The notes under the pieces: generated by a model
Seen by the model: the letters and a program-made list of their open reading frames with translations, nothing else
Database searches by the model: none
What the model was told of the DNA's origin: nothing
NCBI GenBank assembly: GCA_013141115.1
Contig: JABFRP010000005.1
Location: 124,001-188,000, forward strand
DNA: 64,000 nt
From: Ferruginibacter sp.
GTDB lineage: Bacteria > Bacteroidota > Bacteroidia > Chitinophagales > Chitinophagaceae
Direction: 5' to 3'
Made by a program: the position numbers and the translations under genes
Shown here: piece by piece, positions 55,622 to 64,000 of the stretch
Position numbering within the stretch: position 1 is the first letter of the stretch
Layout of the letters: every line of letters begins with the position of its first letter

Positions 55622-58474
55622 ATGGACAAGAAGACGAGTTTACTATTAATGCCACAGCAACTGCTGCATAACAAAGATATTTTACAGGTACAGCATATTG
55701 TAAAAACCAATAAGGCTTTTGAATCTGTTACTGAAGAATTGAGTATCCGTGAGCTTAATGATTCATTTACTCAATTACCCCGGCAGGCCAAAGAAATTTT
55801 AACCAGCTTTAATAAAAATAATTCCGATAAAAGAGATACTGCCATTCAAAACCGGTTTAAGGCCGGCAAGGGTGGCATTACTTTCGATAGCTTTTATCAA
55901 AATGCATTGTTGAGAGAATTGCAATTACTTTTTGAACAACTAAAACCTTTTGCAGGTTTAGTAAAATGGCAGCACCGCATACTCATCAATAAAACCAATA
56001 CTAAAACGGCGCCCTGTATTTTCAGCACTTACAAGCCGCTGCTGCAATTTGAAGTAGTAAAAGACCATGATGGATTACAAATACAAACTTTGGTAATCTT
56101 AAACGGTAACAAGTTTGATTTAAATAATTTTATACGCTATCATTTTTTACTGGAATCGGGCAATGAATATTTTTTACTATCGCATAAAGATTTTAAAACG
56201 CTGGAATGGCTGCAACAAATTAATGCGGCTCAATATGCACAGCAGCCCGAAGCACTGGCACAGCATGTGTTAGCCAAACTGGAAGAAGACTATACTGTTA
56301 ACCGTAATAACTTATTCAGCCAGAATATTATTGAAGTGCCGCCGGTAAACAGGATATTGCTGAGCGAGATCAGTGGTTCTTTTTTGGTACTTACGCCGCA
56401 ATGGGATTACGACGGCTTTATTGTGGAAGGCCCCTGGCAGGAGTTGTATGATATTACCAAGGCCGGTGTGGCCTACAGCATACGTCGCAATAAAGAAGCT
56501 GAGCAACAATTTGCCAAACAGCTGCAGGCCATGCATCCCAATTTTGCGAAACAATTAAATGGTTATTACTATTTATCCTTTGCTGATGCTCAAAAAAAGC
56601 AATGGTTTTTAAAAGGCTATCATAGTTTACTGGAACAAAATATTCCGCTGATTGGGATGGATATGCTGCAGCACTTTCGTTACAGCGTTCATAAACCAGT
56701 TACCAGTTTTACCATAGTTGAAAATAAAAATAACAAACTCACTATTGCATTTGAGTTAAAGTTTGGAGAAGAAATAGTTGGATTGTATGATCTGCAAAAA
56801 ACTTTACTGGCCACACAAAAAGCAATACTGCTAAAAGATGGTAGCCTGGGTGTATTGGGCAGCGACTGGATAGATCAATACAGCACTATTGTAAAACATG
56901 GCACTATCATTAACAAAAAAGAAATTGTAGTTGCAAAATGGATGACGATAACCGAAGCTGAAAATGAAACTGGCACAACAACATTAAAAACAAATTTAAA
57001 AGAAGAGTGGTGGGCAAAGTGGAAACAATGGCAACAGTCTGATGCCCCTCTTTATCCTCTGCCTGCAGGAATAAAAGCCACACTAAGGCCATACCAGCAA
57101 AAAGGATACGAGTGGATGGTATTACTTTCGGAAGCTGGTGCAGGCACTTGTTTGGCAGATGATATGGGATTGGGCAAAACATTACAAACGATTTGCTTTT
57201 TAGCACATCATCATCAATTAAATCCAACACAACAGCATGTAATTGTTTGTCCCTCCAGTTTATTATACAACTGGCAGCAGGAGTTGGAGAAATTTGCACC
57301 GCATCTTAGCACATTCATTCATCATGGAGCTAACAGGGAAGTGAAAAATATTGAAACAAGTAATTGTAATATTATTCTTACCACCTACAGCACTTTAAGA
57401 ATTGATATTGATGAAATGGCTGCCATTCCTTTTGGTGCTGCGGTAATTGATGAAAGCCATAATATAAAAAATCCGGCAGCATTAATTACTAAAGCAGTAA
57501 ATCAAATTAATGCAGCATACCGTGTGGCATTAAGTGGTACACCGGTAATGAACAATACTTTTGACCTGTATGCACAATTAAGTTTTTTATTACCGGGTAT
57601 GTTTGGCAGCAGAGAATTTTTTAAAAGAGAATATGCCGATGCTATCGACCGTGATCATGATCCCGAAAAAATTGCACTACTTAAAAAATTAACTGCACCA
57701 TTTGTGTTACGTCGTACAAAAGAACAGGTAGCCACCGATCTTCCCGAAAAAGTAGAAAGTGTTTTGTGGTGCGAAATGGGCGTGGATCAAAAAATGGCTT
57801 ATGAAAGTATTAAAGAAAATATCCGCAGCAGTGTGTTTATCGAAATAAAAGAAAAGGGCTTATCTGGCGGTAAACTAAGTGTGATAAATGGGTTGCTAAA
57901 ATTGCGGCAGGTTTGTAATAGTTGCCAGTTGGTGAAGGACGAAGATATATTTACATACGATTCTATAAAAACAGATATACTGGTAGAAGAATTACAAAAT
58001 ATTATTCCCAATCACAAGGCATTAGTATTCTCGCAATTTACCGGCATGCTCGATCTGTTGGAAAAAGATTTTACTAAAAACAATATTCCTTTTTGCCGGC
58101 TGGATGGCAGCACACCAATAGATAAGCGGCAGGCATTAGTCAATAATTTTCAGCAGGCAGATAGCGTGGAAAAAGTTTTTTTAATAAGTTTAAAAGCGGG
58201 CAATGCAGGCCTTAACCTTACCGCTGCTGATTATGTATTTTTATTTGATCCCTGGTGGAATACTGCGGTACAGCAACAAGCCATCGATCGTACACATCGC
58301 ATTGGTCAAACACAAACTGTATTTGCATACAATATGGTTTGTAAAAATACTATTGAAGAAAAAATTATGCAATTGCAGCAACGCAAAAAGAAACTGGCCG
58401 ATGAATTAATAAGTGAAGAAGAAAGTTTTGTAAAAGGATTAACGGAACATGATATTGAGTTTTTATTTAGCTAA
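55622..58474 (+). CDS. SNF2-family DNA helicase/ATPase
   Basis: 950 residues from the ATG at 55622. The N-terminal half (about 1-470) has no recognised domain, only strongly alpha/beta helicase-associated sequence. The ATPase core: motif I DDMGLGKTLQT, Ia CPSSLLYNWQQEL, II DESHNIKNP (DESH instead of DEAQ/DEGH), III ALSGTPVMNNT, then the C-terminal lobe with LVFSQFTGMLDLL (IV), AGNAGLNLTAADYVFLFDPWWN (V) and DRTHRIGQTQTV (VI). Like RapA/SWI2-type proteins it should remodel protein-DNA complexes. Its textbook promoter and own terminator make it monocistronic; it is probably unrelated to pectin use. Confidence 0.93.
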   Translation: MDKKTSLLLMPQQLLHNKDILQVQHIVKTNKAFESVTEELSIRELNDSFTQLPRQAKEILTSFNKNNSDKRDTAIQNRFKAGKGGITFDSFYQNALLRELQLLFEQLKPFAGLVKWQHRILINKTNTKTAPCIFSTYKPLLQFEVVKDHDGLQIQTLVILNGNKFDLNNFIRYHFLLESGNEYFLLSHKDFKTLEWLQQINAAQYAQQPEALAQHVLAKLEEDYTVNRNNLFSQNIIEVPPVNRILLSEISGSFLVLTPQWDYDGFIVEGPWQELYDITKAGVAYSIRRNKEAEQQFAKQLQAMHPNFAKQLNGYYYLSFADAQKKQWFLKGYHSLLEQNIPLIGMDMLQHFRYSVHKPVTSFTIVENKNNKLTIAFELKFGEEIVGLYDLQKTLLATQKAILLKDGSLGVLGSDWIDQYSTIVKHGTIINKKEIVVAKWMTITEAENETGTTTLKTNLKEEWWAKWKQWQQSDAPLYPLPAGIKATLRPYQQKGYEWMVLLSEAGAGTCLADDMGLGKTLQTICFLAHHHQLNPTQQHVIVCPSSLLYNWQQELEKFAPHLSTFIHHGANREVKNIETSNCNIILTTYSTLRIDIDEMAAIPFGAAVIDESHNIKNPAALITKAVNQINAAYRVALSGTPVMNNTFDLYAQLSFLLPGMFGSREFFKREYADAIDRDHDPEKIALLKKLTAPFVLRRTKEQVATDLPEKVESVLWCEMGVDQKMAYESIKENIRSSVFIEIKEKGLSGGKLSVINGLLKLRQVCNSCQLVKDEDIFTYDSIKTDILVEELQNIIPNHKALVFSQFTGMLDLLEKDFTKNNIPFCRLDGSTPIDKRQALVNNFQQADSVEKVFLISLKAGNAGLNLTAADYVFLFDPWWNTAVQQQAIDRTHRIGQTQTVFAYNMVCKNTIEEKIMQLQQRKKKLADELISEEESFVKGLTEHDIEFLFS

Positions 58475-58479
58475 TAAAA

Positions 58480-58510
58480 AAGCCGTCTACAACTTGTTGG
58501 CAAACGGCTT
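58480..58510. terminator. hairpin terminator between convergent genes
   Basis: AAGCCGT (58480-58486) pairs with ACGGCTT (58504-58510), and CAAC/GTTG pair within the loop. It lies between the stop codons of the helicase gene and the T9SS protein gene. Confidence 0.75.
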
Positions 58511-58529
58511 CAGTTTCTTATAACAACTA

Positions 58530-59522
58530 TTATAGTTTTACATATCTTATGTTGCTGATGTCTCCGGTTACTTTGTTGGTTAAAGTCATTACATATACTC
58601 CCGCTTTAAGTACAGGCAATTCAACTGCATTGGTTTGAAGGGTTGTGGTAAATATTTTTGTTCCTGAAATATTGTGTATTGTTAATTCGATATTTTTTGG
58701 CTGAACAATACCTTTGAAATTTACAATGTTACCTGTGTTTGGAATGGGGTAAGCATAAATATTATCACCTGTTGTAAATTTTACAACTCTTGAAGCACTG
58801 TAAGTAAATTTGCCATCAAGATCGGTTTGTTTTAACCGGTAATAATTAGTGCCTGCAAAAGGATTCTCGTCAAAACTTTCGTAACTGATAAGAGCAGAAG
58901 AGTTGATGGCACCTTTAATTGTTTTTACTGTACTCCATGATACAGCATCTGTTGATCTTTCGATAGAAAAATAATCATTATTGTTTTCAGACGCTGTTGA
59001 CCAGGTGATCTTTACTTTATCTTTTTGTGCTGTTGCATTAAAATCATTTAATTCAATGGCCAATGGGCCACCGGCAGGTAATGTAATTATTACAGTTTGT
59101 GCAGCAATGCCCGGGCCTTCAATTTGAATTGCAGCCGTATTACATAATAATGTGGCTGGTGTAGCTGTTGCACAATCAGGATTAGCGTTCCATACGTTGG
59201 ATTGAGTAGTTACATTTCCATTACCACCGTTATTAGGCAGGTCATAAAAATGAATTGATGATCCGCATCCTATGGTTCCCTGCAGTGTATACAATGATGC
59301 CGGAATATTATTGCCGGAAAAACTAATGTTATAGTTGAGCTTAACATTGTAATTGTAACCATACTGGCAACTTGAACCAGAAGGAACAATTGATACAGGA
59401 TGAATAGTTATGTGAACGGTATAACCGTTGGAAGATGCAATATTTGCCTGTGAATAAACTGCCGTTTTACTAAACAGCGAAAATAGCAAAATAGAAAAAG
59501 TAATAAGTAAATTTCTTGTCAT
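58530..59522 (-). CDS. T9SS secreted/surface protein with sorting domain
   Basis: 330 residues from the ATG at 59522, which opens a standard Sec signal (MTRNLLITFSILLFSLFS, then KTAVYSQ); a GTG at 59540 would be at or before the transcript start of the promoter at 59543-59572. An Ig-like or CBM-like region (to about 165) precedes a fibronectin-like module (WSTASENNNDYFSIERSTDAVSWS, shortened here) and a type A sorting domain beginning YPIPNTGNIVNF. No enzymatic domain seen; surface adhesin or binding protein is plausible. Confidence 0.85.
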   Translation of the reverse strand: MTRNLLITFSILLFSLFSKTAVYSQANIASSNGYTVHITIHPVSIVPSGSSCQYGYNYNVKLNYNISFSGNNIPASLYTLQGTIGCGSSIHFYDLPNNGGNGNVTTQSNVWNANPDCATATPATLLCNTAAIQIEGPGIAAQTVIITLPAGGPLAIELNDFNATAQKDKVKITWSTASENNNDYFSIERSTDAVSWSTVKTIKGAINSSALISYESFDENPFAGTNYYRLKQTDLDGKFTYSASRVVKFTTGDNIYAYPIPNTGNIVNFKGIVQPKNIELTIHNISGTKIFTTTLQTNAVELPVLKAGVYVMTLTNKVTGDISNIRYVKL

Positions 59523-59542
59523 GATTAGAGGTTTAAGCACTG

Positions 59543-59572
59543 CAAATGTAGGGTGAACTACTATTGCGGCAA
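59543..59572 (-). promoter_or_regulatory. Bacteroidota-type promoter for the T9SS protein gene
   Basis: On the minus strand: TTG (59572-59570), 19-bp spacer, TACATTTG (59550-59543), an exact match to the consensus. The predicted transcript start is near 59536, giving a leader of about 15 nt before the ATG at 59522. Confidence 0.85.
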
Positions 59573-59785
59573 TGGTAATTTTACTTTTTTTACAGTAATA
59601 TTACTGTTGAGTTATTCTCAAAAATGGAATGCTATTGCGTGTAAGTATTAAAACAATTACTTACAAATGGAAAAAATAAATAGTATTAAGTAAAATTGGG
59701 GATAAGTTAATACTGCAAAGGGTTTTATTAGATGGGGCGTAATTTTTATTGGGTAAAAATCAGGATACAATTAGTTTTAAACCGC

Positions 59786-60457
59786 TTAGTTTAACTGATA
59801 GATATTTACTTCATCTACCTGCTGCCGGCTCCGGGTGGAGCGAATGCCAAAATAACCATGCGTAAGCGGCTGGTCATCCTTCCAGGAAAAAAATACAATG
59901 CCATCAACCGAAAATGTAACCAGTCCATCTTTAATAACGATCTCAATAAAATATTCTTTGTTGGCCTGCAATAAATGAAGACTGTCAGCAAATTCTTCAA
60001 TGATCTTTTTATCACCGCCATAGTATTTTCTAAAACGGGTAGTTTTGTTGTAGTTGCCACCCATGCCCACATAATACATATTCAGCGAATCATATTCGGC
60101 AAAGCCTCCGTGGTGGGCAAACATTTTTCCTTTAGGGTCGGTAGCCATCCAAAAATTATTAAGATCGGATAAACGGTCATTCTTGCCGCCATCAACCATC
60201 ACTGTTCTTTTATAAGTAATGCAAATGTTGCCACTTAATTCTTTTTTGTACCAGATGGTTGCACCGCCATAGGTGTCTATTAAAAGTTTGCCATTTTTTA
60301 CAGCAACAATTTCTGAGTCTGCTTTTTGTTTTTCAATGATCCAGTTGCTGGTATCTAATGCTGTAAAATTATCTTGAAATAAAAATGCACCTTTTTTATT
60401 TTGTGCAAAGCTATTACACATGCAAACCAACAGGAGTATAGATAAAAGTGTTTTCAT
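59786..60457 (-). CDS. secreted lectin-fold protein (DUF6250-like), RG-I-associated
   Basis: 223 residues with a Sec signal (MKTLLSILLLVCMCNSFAQ). The mature part is a concanavalin-like beta sandwich: FQDNFTALDTSNWIIEKQ, NNFWMATDPKGKMFAHHGG, KYYGGDKKII and GYFGIRSTRSRQQVDEV. This matches DUF6250, found beside rhamnogalacturonan lyase genes and probably binding or acting on pectin oligosaccharides. It begins 1 bp after the stop of the PL4 gene, so they form an operon. Confidence 0.75.
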   Translation of the reverse strand: MKTLLSILLLVCMCNSFAQNKKGAFLFQDNFTALDTSNWIIEKQKADSEIVAVKNGKLLIDTYGGATIWYKKELSGNICITYKRTVMVDGGKNDRLSDLNNFWMATDPKGKMFAHHGGFAEYDSLNMYYVGMGGNYNKTTRFRKYYGGDKKIIEEFADSLHLLQANKEYFIEIVIKDGLVTFSVDGIVFFSWKDDQPLTHGYFGIRSTRSRQQVDEVNIYQLN

Positions 60458-60458
60458 C

Positions 60459-62168
60459 TTATTTAGCTTCTAATTTAATAGCATCATACATTACGCCAGC
60501 TCCATGTTTGGCCACTTTCATGTTCAGCGTAATTTTATTTTCGCCTTGTTGTAAAAGGCTGGCAGCAAATTTTATTTCCTTCAATTGATAATAACCACCT
60601 GCAATGGCAGAACGATATACACTGGCATCGTTACCCATTTTTAAGGTGCTTACTATTGTGCCGTTTACAAAAATATCTAATTGAGGGTTTCTGGCACAAC
60701 CGGAAACAGCAATGGTTAATGTTGCAGTATCGGTAAATGCTTTGCTGTTGTTGAATAAAATATTCCAATTACCTTCTTTGGTTTGTGCGTAATACCAATC
60801 TTTATTTTCCTTGCTTTTGCCAATGGTAAAATTTAGCTCGGCAGGTGGTTTTAAAAATACTTCATAGTTACGTTTACTGTTGGCCAGTTTAAAACCAGCA
60901 GTTCTTCTATCGGCAATACCCAACTGCCATAATTTTTCGCCGTTACTTTTTGGGTACCATTTTATTTTACCCATTACTGTGGTCACTTCTTCGGTAATAC
61001 TCACATTGGTTTTTACCAACTCTTCTGTTTGGTTGCTGCCGTAAGCATACAAAGTGTATTTACCCGTTCGTATGTTTTTAATCAGAAATTTGCCCTCAGC
61101 TGTTGTTCTGCAATAATAAATATAACCACGGCTTTGCGCCTGCCAGTTGCTTCCGGCTGCGGCTAAAATAACCTGCGTGCCTGCCATTGCAGGTTTATCG
61201 TTGATCATTATTTGTCCGGTTGCTTCGCCTCTTACCAAAGGATAATTATTGTGCTGCATCCATTGGTACGGCCATAGATTTTTTTCTTTTGTGGCTTTTT
61301 GTTTTGCATCATTCCAAATGGCTGCAATGTTTTTTCCTTCGGTTACATACAAAAAGAAAGGGCCGTCCAGTTTTTTCCAGTCATCATCAATTTTATTATC
61401 GCCTTTTCTTACATCACTTAAAAAATGCCCGCAATTAAACATATTAATTAAGTATGGATCGCTATGTACATTCTGGTATTGTTTGGTAGGCCCGCCATTC
61501 AGGTACTCGTGACTGGCATTAATAACAAAAATACCCAGGCCGCTTTTTTGCCCGGCCATGCCGTGTACATGCCTGCCCTCAATATAATCGGCATAATCGT
61601 ATTTGGTGTAGTAGCTGCTATCGGCTAATTTAAAAGTCCAGTCCTGTACTTCGTTTTTTAATTCGGCCATTTTGGGCATGGGGCCTTGTATACTATCTCT
61701 CACTAAATGATAATCAAATAAATTTTCATCGGCCCTTAATCCCCACCTGGTTTGTCCGTAATCGCCGGTGCTGTCACCTGCCCGATGGCTTTGTTCTAAA
61801 AAACAATATATACCGGCATCGCCACTGCGGAGTATATAATGCAGATCGTATTGAAAATGATTGGAGGCATCATGAAAAAAAGATAATTCAATTAACGAAT
61901 CCGTATTGCGTACCACGGTAAAAGCAGCCGGAAACATGCTAAAGCCCGGCCCCAATAAATAAGCCCTGCCTTTTTTGCCCAATAAACTGATGTTGTTACG
62001 GTTTACAATGGCCGAAATATCGGCATTGCTTTTATTAAAACTAAAACTTACCCGGCCATTGCTTAATTGCACGGTTTCGCCATTATCCTGTAACTGTACT
62101 TTTTGGCTGTATAAAAATTGATGTAAAAATAAAAGCAGTAGGAGGGCAATAGTAATTTGTCTTTTCAT
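60459..62168 (-). CDS. PL4 rhamnogalacturonan lyase, secreted
   Basis: 569 residues with a Sec signal (MKRQITIALLLLLFLHQFLYS). Three PL4 domains in order: N-terminal catalytic beta-sandwich (about 25-290, TRWGLRADENLFDYH, GRHVHGMAGQKSGLG, EYLNGGPTKQYQNVHSDPYL), an FnIII-like middle (about 300-385, GQIMINDKPAMAGTQVILAA) and a C-terminal CBM-like jelly roll (about 400-569, LWQLGIADRRTAGFKLA, DWYYAQTKEGNWNI). PL4 cleaves the RG-I backbone by beta-elimination, complementing the PL11 lyase. A 24-bp palindrome sits 11 bp upstream of the ATG. Confidence 0.9.
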   Translation of the reverse strand: MKRQITIALLLLLFLHQFLYSQKVQLQDNGETVQLSNGRVSFSFNKSNADISAIVNRNNISLLGKKGRAYLLGPGFSMFPAAFTVVRNTDSLIELSFFHDASNHFQYDLHYILRSGDAGIYCFLEQSHRAGDSTGDYGQTRWGLRADENLFDYHLVRDSIQGPMPKMAELKNEVQDWTFKLADSSYYTKYDYADYIEGRHVHGMAGQKSGLGIFVINASHEYLNGGPTKQYQNVHSDPYLINMFNCGHFLSDVRKGDNKIDDDWKKLDGPFFLYVTEGKNIAAIWNDAKQKATKEKNLWPYQWMQHNNYPLVRGEATGQIMINDKPAMAGTQVILAAAGSNWQAQSRGYIYYCRTTAEGKFLIKNIRTGKYTLYAYGSNQTEELVKTNVSITEEVTTVMGKIKWYPKSNGEKLWQLGIADRRTAGFKLANSKRNYEVFLKPPAELNFTIGKSKENKDWYYAQTKEGNWNILFNNSKAFTDTATLTIAVSGCARNPQLDIFVNGTIVSTLKMGNDASVYRSAIAGGYYQLKEIKFAASLLQQGENKITLNMKVAKHGAGVMYDAIKLEAK

Positions 62169-62178
62169 GCAGCAGCTT

Positions 62179-62202
62179 ATTGTAGTATAAATTTACTACA
62201 AT
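62179..62202. promoter_or_regulatory. 24-bp palindrome upstream of the PL4 gene, operator candidate
   Basis: ATTGTAGTA (62179-62187), six-base spacer TAAATT, TACTACAAT (62194-62202): perfect 9-bp arms. It overlaps the minus-strand TAAATTTA (62195-62188), one base from a -7 box, and ends 11 bp before the start codon. It is too AT-rich for a terminator, so an operator for a dimeric regulator is the best reading. Confidence 0.55.
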
Positions 62203-62312
62203 TGGTCTATAAACTGTCCTGAATATTTACAGGATAGTTGAGGGATATCAGTATTTGTTGGTAAATAAAACGTAGTTCGATTAATATATTCCTGTAGGTA
62301 TAAACCGAAATT

Positions 62313-63107
62313 TTACAGGTCACCCTTTTCACCATCCAGCCATCTTTCCATCATTACCCTTTCGGATGGTGGCTGGTGTGTACCGCCGGCTAAAATATCC
62401 AGAAATTTATCCCAAAGATTTTTTTTCTGTTTAAATTCCTTTTTAAAATTGATCAGTGCTTTATAATAATCATTCTGATACTCTACGGCTTCTTCATACG
62501 TAAAATCCAATGGCACCTGGTCTGCAATAATCTGGGTGATGGTATTCAGTTCATCGGGTGTGTACCGCTCAATCATTTGTAACAAAACCCTGCACGACTC
62601 CACATGTGTAATTATCGATTGCAGCAGTGGGGTTACGGGTTTTACAAATTCCTCTTCCCATTGCGGGTGAACAGCTTCGGGCAACAGATCTAATCCTGTA
62701 TTGGCAGTATTTTTAGAGTTTTCTTTTAGTGCAGTTAAGTGTACAGCCAATTGTTTCCATAATTCAGGATAACCATCTTTTGCTTTTTGTGCTATCTTTT
62801 CTTTAGCCGCTGTAAGGGTATCGTTAATGCCTTTTACTGCATTATTCACTTCCTGTACACTCGTTTTCCATTGGGCTATAGTTTCTGCCGGTGCAGTGGC
62901 TTCAATCAGCAGCAAACCTTTTTTATTCACTTCATCCAGGTCGCTTTCAATTAGCAGCAATCTGGTATAATCTTTTTCCAGTGTGGCGGTAAAACTTTTT
63001 ATGGCCAGTAAAGCCCTTAGCCCGGGGTTATGGCTTTTGATGCCGCTGTTTAATGCTGTTTCTTCAGCGGTTGTTTTTGTGATTATTTGTTCTTCTACTG
63101 CTTCCAT
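62313..63107 (-). CDS. hypothetical cytoplasmic helical protein
   Basis: 264 residues without signal or membrane segment, mostly alpha-helical with coiled-coil-like charged stretches (KDYTRLLLIESDLDEVNKKG, NAVKGINDTLTAAKEKIAQK) and a Pro-rich tail (GTHQPPSERVMMERWLDGEK). I do not recognise a family. Monocistronic, between the PL4 gene and a 400-bp intergenic region. A CAAAGGTT at 63144-63151 is one base from a minus-strand -7 box. Confidence 0.65.
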   Translation of the reverse strand: MEAVEEQIITKTTAEETALNSGIKSHNPGLRALLAIKSFTATLEKDYTRLLLIESDLDEVNKKGLLLIEATAPAETIAQWKTSVQEVNNAVKGINDTLTAAKEKIAQKAKDGYPELWKQLAVHLTALKENSKNTANTGLDLLPEAVHPQWEEEFVKPVTPLLQSIITHVESCRVLLQMIERYTPDELNTITQIIADQVPLDFTYEEAVEYQNDYYKALINFKKEFKQKKNLWDKFLDILAGGTHQPPSERVMMERWLDGEKGDL

Positions 63108-63504
63108 CTTTATTGTTTTTATACTGATGATTTATGTGCAGAACAAAGGTTTGTAAATTGATAATTAAAAATGTTACACAATGTTGTAAATAAGTTGCAG
63201 TATTCACACATTGTAGTTAATGGTGTAATTAATTATTGGAGGTGTTGTTGAAAGGAGAGACAGTTTGCTCTTTGTTTTTTGATAAAAGTAAAGGATTGCT
63301 TTTGTACGGTAAAAGGTTGTTGGGCTTTATTTAATGCAGATGGAAAAGAAGCAGTTTGATTAGGAAGGGAACTGTACTATTAATTATTAAAGAGCAACAG
63401 TTGTTTTTCAAATCCTGACAAAGTCCGGCGGAATTAATAGACACAGGTGATCCTTCGGAACACCTGCGCCAGAAAGGGGAACAAAACCTTTTAGCATCAT
63501 TTAT
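63108..63504. other. intergenic region with one hairpin
   Basis: About 400 bp without a gene. A small hairpin at 63444-63466 (CAGGTG, TCC, loop TTC, GGA, CACCTG, with one A-A mismatch) lies beyond the archaemetzincin gene stop and may terminate it. Confidence 0.5.
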
Positions 63505-63999
63505 TTATTGCTTCAATATTTTGTTGCATTTAGCGCAATATTCAGACTCACTTTTATCTAACATTGATAAGCTTCCGTTATTTTCCGACATGACACATTT
63601 TTCTTCCTTGCAATGGGGCAAACCGATATTATGGCCTATTTCATGAATAATTACAGTCTTGAGTCTATGAACATGATTCGGGCCATTGGGGATTCCGAAT
63701 TTAAAATCTGAAACTACACAAGAATTCCCTGGTTGATATCCTAGCCCAAATATTTTTTCGTTATAATAAGCGCCATTTGTAACAGTTTTTATGGTGAAAA
63801 CAGGATTATGGGTAACACCTACGATTTCTATTATTGTGTCATTTTGCAAGCGAGATAAAAGTTGAATTATAGAATCGGCTGAGTATTGATTAAGTATTGG
63901 AAGAAAAAATGTTTTAGGTATTTCTATGGGCTTTAAAACAAGTACTTTTTTATTGAAGAAATGCGACAGTTCCTTGGCTACTGAATCAATTATTTGTTC
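63505..63999 (-). CDS. archaemetzincin-like metalloprotease (N-terminus cut by window end)
   Basis: The frame is open to the right edge (codons upstream of the TTG at 63849 read PILNQYSADSIIQLLSRLQ), so the gene starts beyond the window. The archaemetzincin signature is complete: zinc-binding HEIGHNIGLPHC, then C-x4-C-x-M (CKEEKCVM), then 17 residues to the CxxC of EYCAKCNK. These zinc proteases (aminopeptidase-type in studied members) occur in archaea, some bacteria and animals. The visible 165 residues are close to the full usual length of about 180. Confidence 0.9.
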   Translation of the reverse strand, partial: EQIIDSVAKELSHFFNKKVLVLKPIEIPKTFFLPILNQYSADSIIQLLSRLQNDTIIEIVGVTHNPVFTIKTVTNGAYYNEKIFGLGYQPGNSCVVSDFKFGIPNGPNHVHRLKTVIIHEIGHNIGLPHCKEEKCVMSENNGSLSMLDKSESEYCAKCNKILKQ

Positions 64000-64000
64000 A

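Overview
The window looks like a chromosome segment of a Bacteroidota bacterium, most likely a member of the Chitinophagaceae. The evidence is the AT-rich base composition, Bacteroidota-type promoters (TTG/TTTG, about 19 bp, then TAnnTTTG), three proteins with type IX secretion (T9SS) C-terminal sorting domains, a TamL/TamB envelope operon, and repeated use of families typical of the phylum (DUF1080, Tat-exported Gfo/Idh/MocA oxidoreductases, ThuA, DUF6934). This assignment is inference; no rRNA or tRNA gene was seen to confirm it.

Layout. 1-500: 3' end of a ThuA-like gene. 579-11642: a minus-strand block with alpha/beta hydrolase, small protein, TamB, TamL, an AsmA-like protein and a small helical protein. 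12217-18376: small protein, then Gfo/Idh, DUF1080, Gfo/Idh, WG-repeat and dienelactone-hydrolase genes; with the ThuA gene and a DUF1080 lipoprotein at 26838 this suggests 3-keto-sugar chemistry. 18389-33719: housekeeping and accessory genes, including a TPR protein, two unusual histidine-kinase-like sensors (PAS and GAF), an esterase, an MFS transporter and two T9SS surface proteins, one frameshifted.

33853-62202 holds pectin (rhamnogalacturonan-I) genes: GH28, SGNH acetylesterase, PL11 lyase, two tandem CE12 acetylesterases, GH2, DUF4450, a six-hairpin glycosidase, a DUF6250-like lectin-fold protein and a PL4 lyase. Together they would deacetylate, cleave and trim RG-I. No SusC/SusD pair or pectin regulator is in the window, so uptake and control lie elsewhere. 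A SNF2-type helicase with a textbook promoter sits between the two RG-I blocks.

An accessory island at about 35740-41090 interrupts the pectin genes. It carries two nearly identical IS110-family elements in direct orientation; the second has a 254-bp tandem duplication of its 3' end. They flank a DUF6934 gene paired with a 51-aa ORF, and lie next to a stand-alone TIR effector gene of the CAP12/Pycsar type. The genes are separated by long imperfect dyads bounded by GCATACAAC/GTTGTATGC, and both IS copies sit inside these dyads. I read this as a small integron-like gene-cassette array (attC-like sites without an integrase in view) invaded by attC-targeting IS110 elements. This is the most interesting part of the window.

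Other unexplained structure: nested inverted repeats in leaders of the RG-I genes (42640-42814, 44785-44909, 53139-53268), a 24-bp palindrome just upstream of the PL4 gene, and two probable single-base frameshifts (near 920 and near 23550) that may be real or assembly errors.
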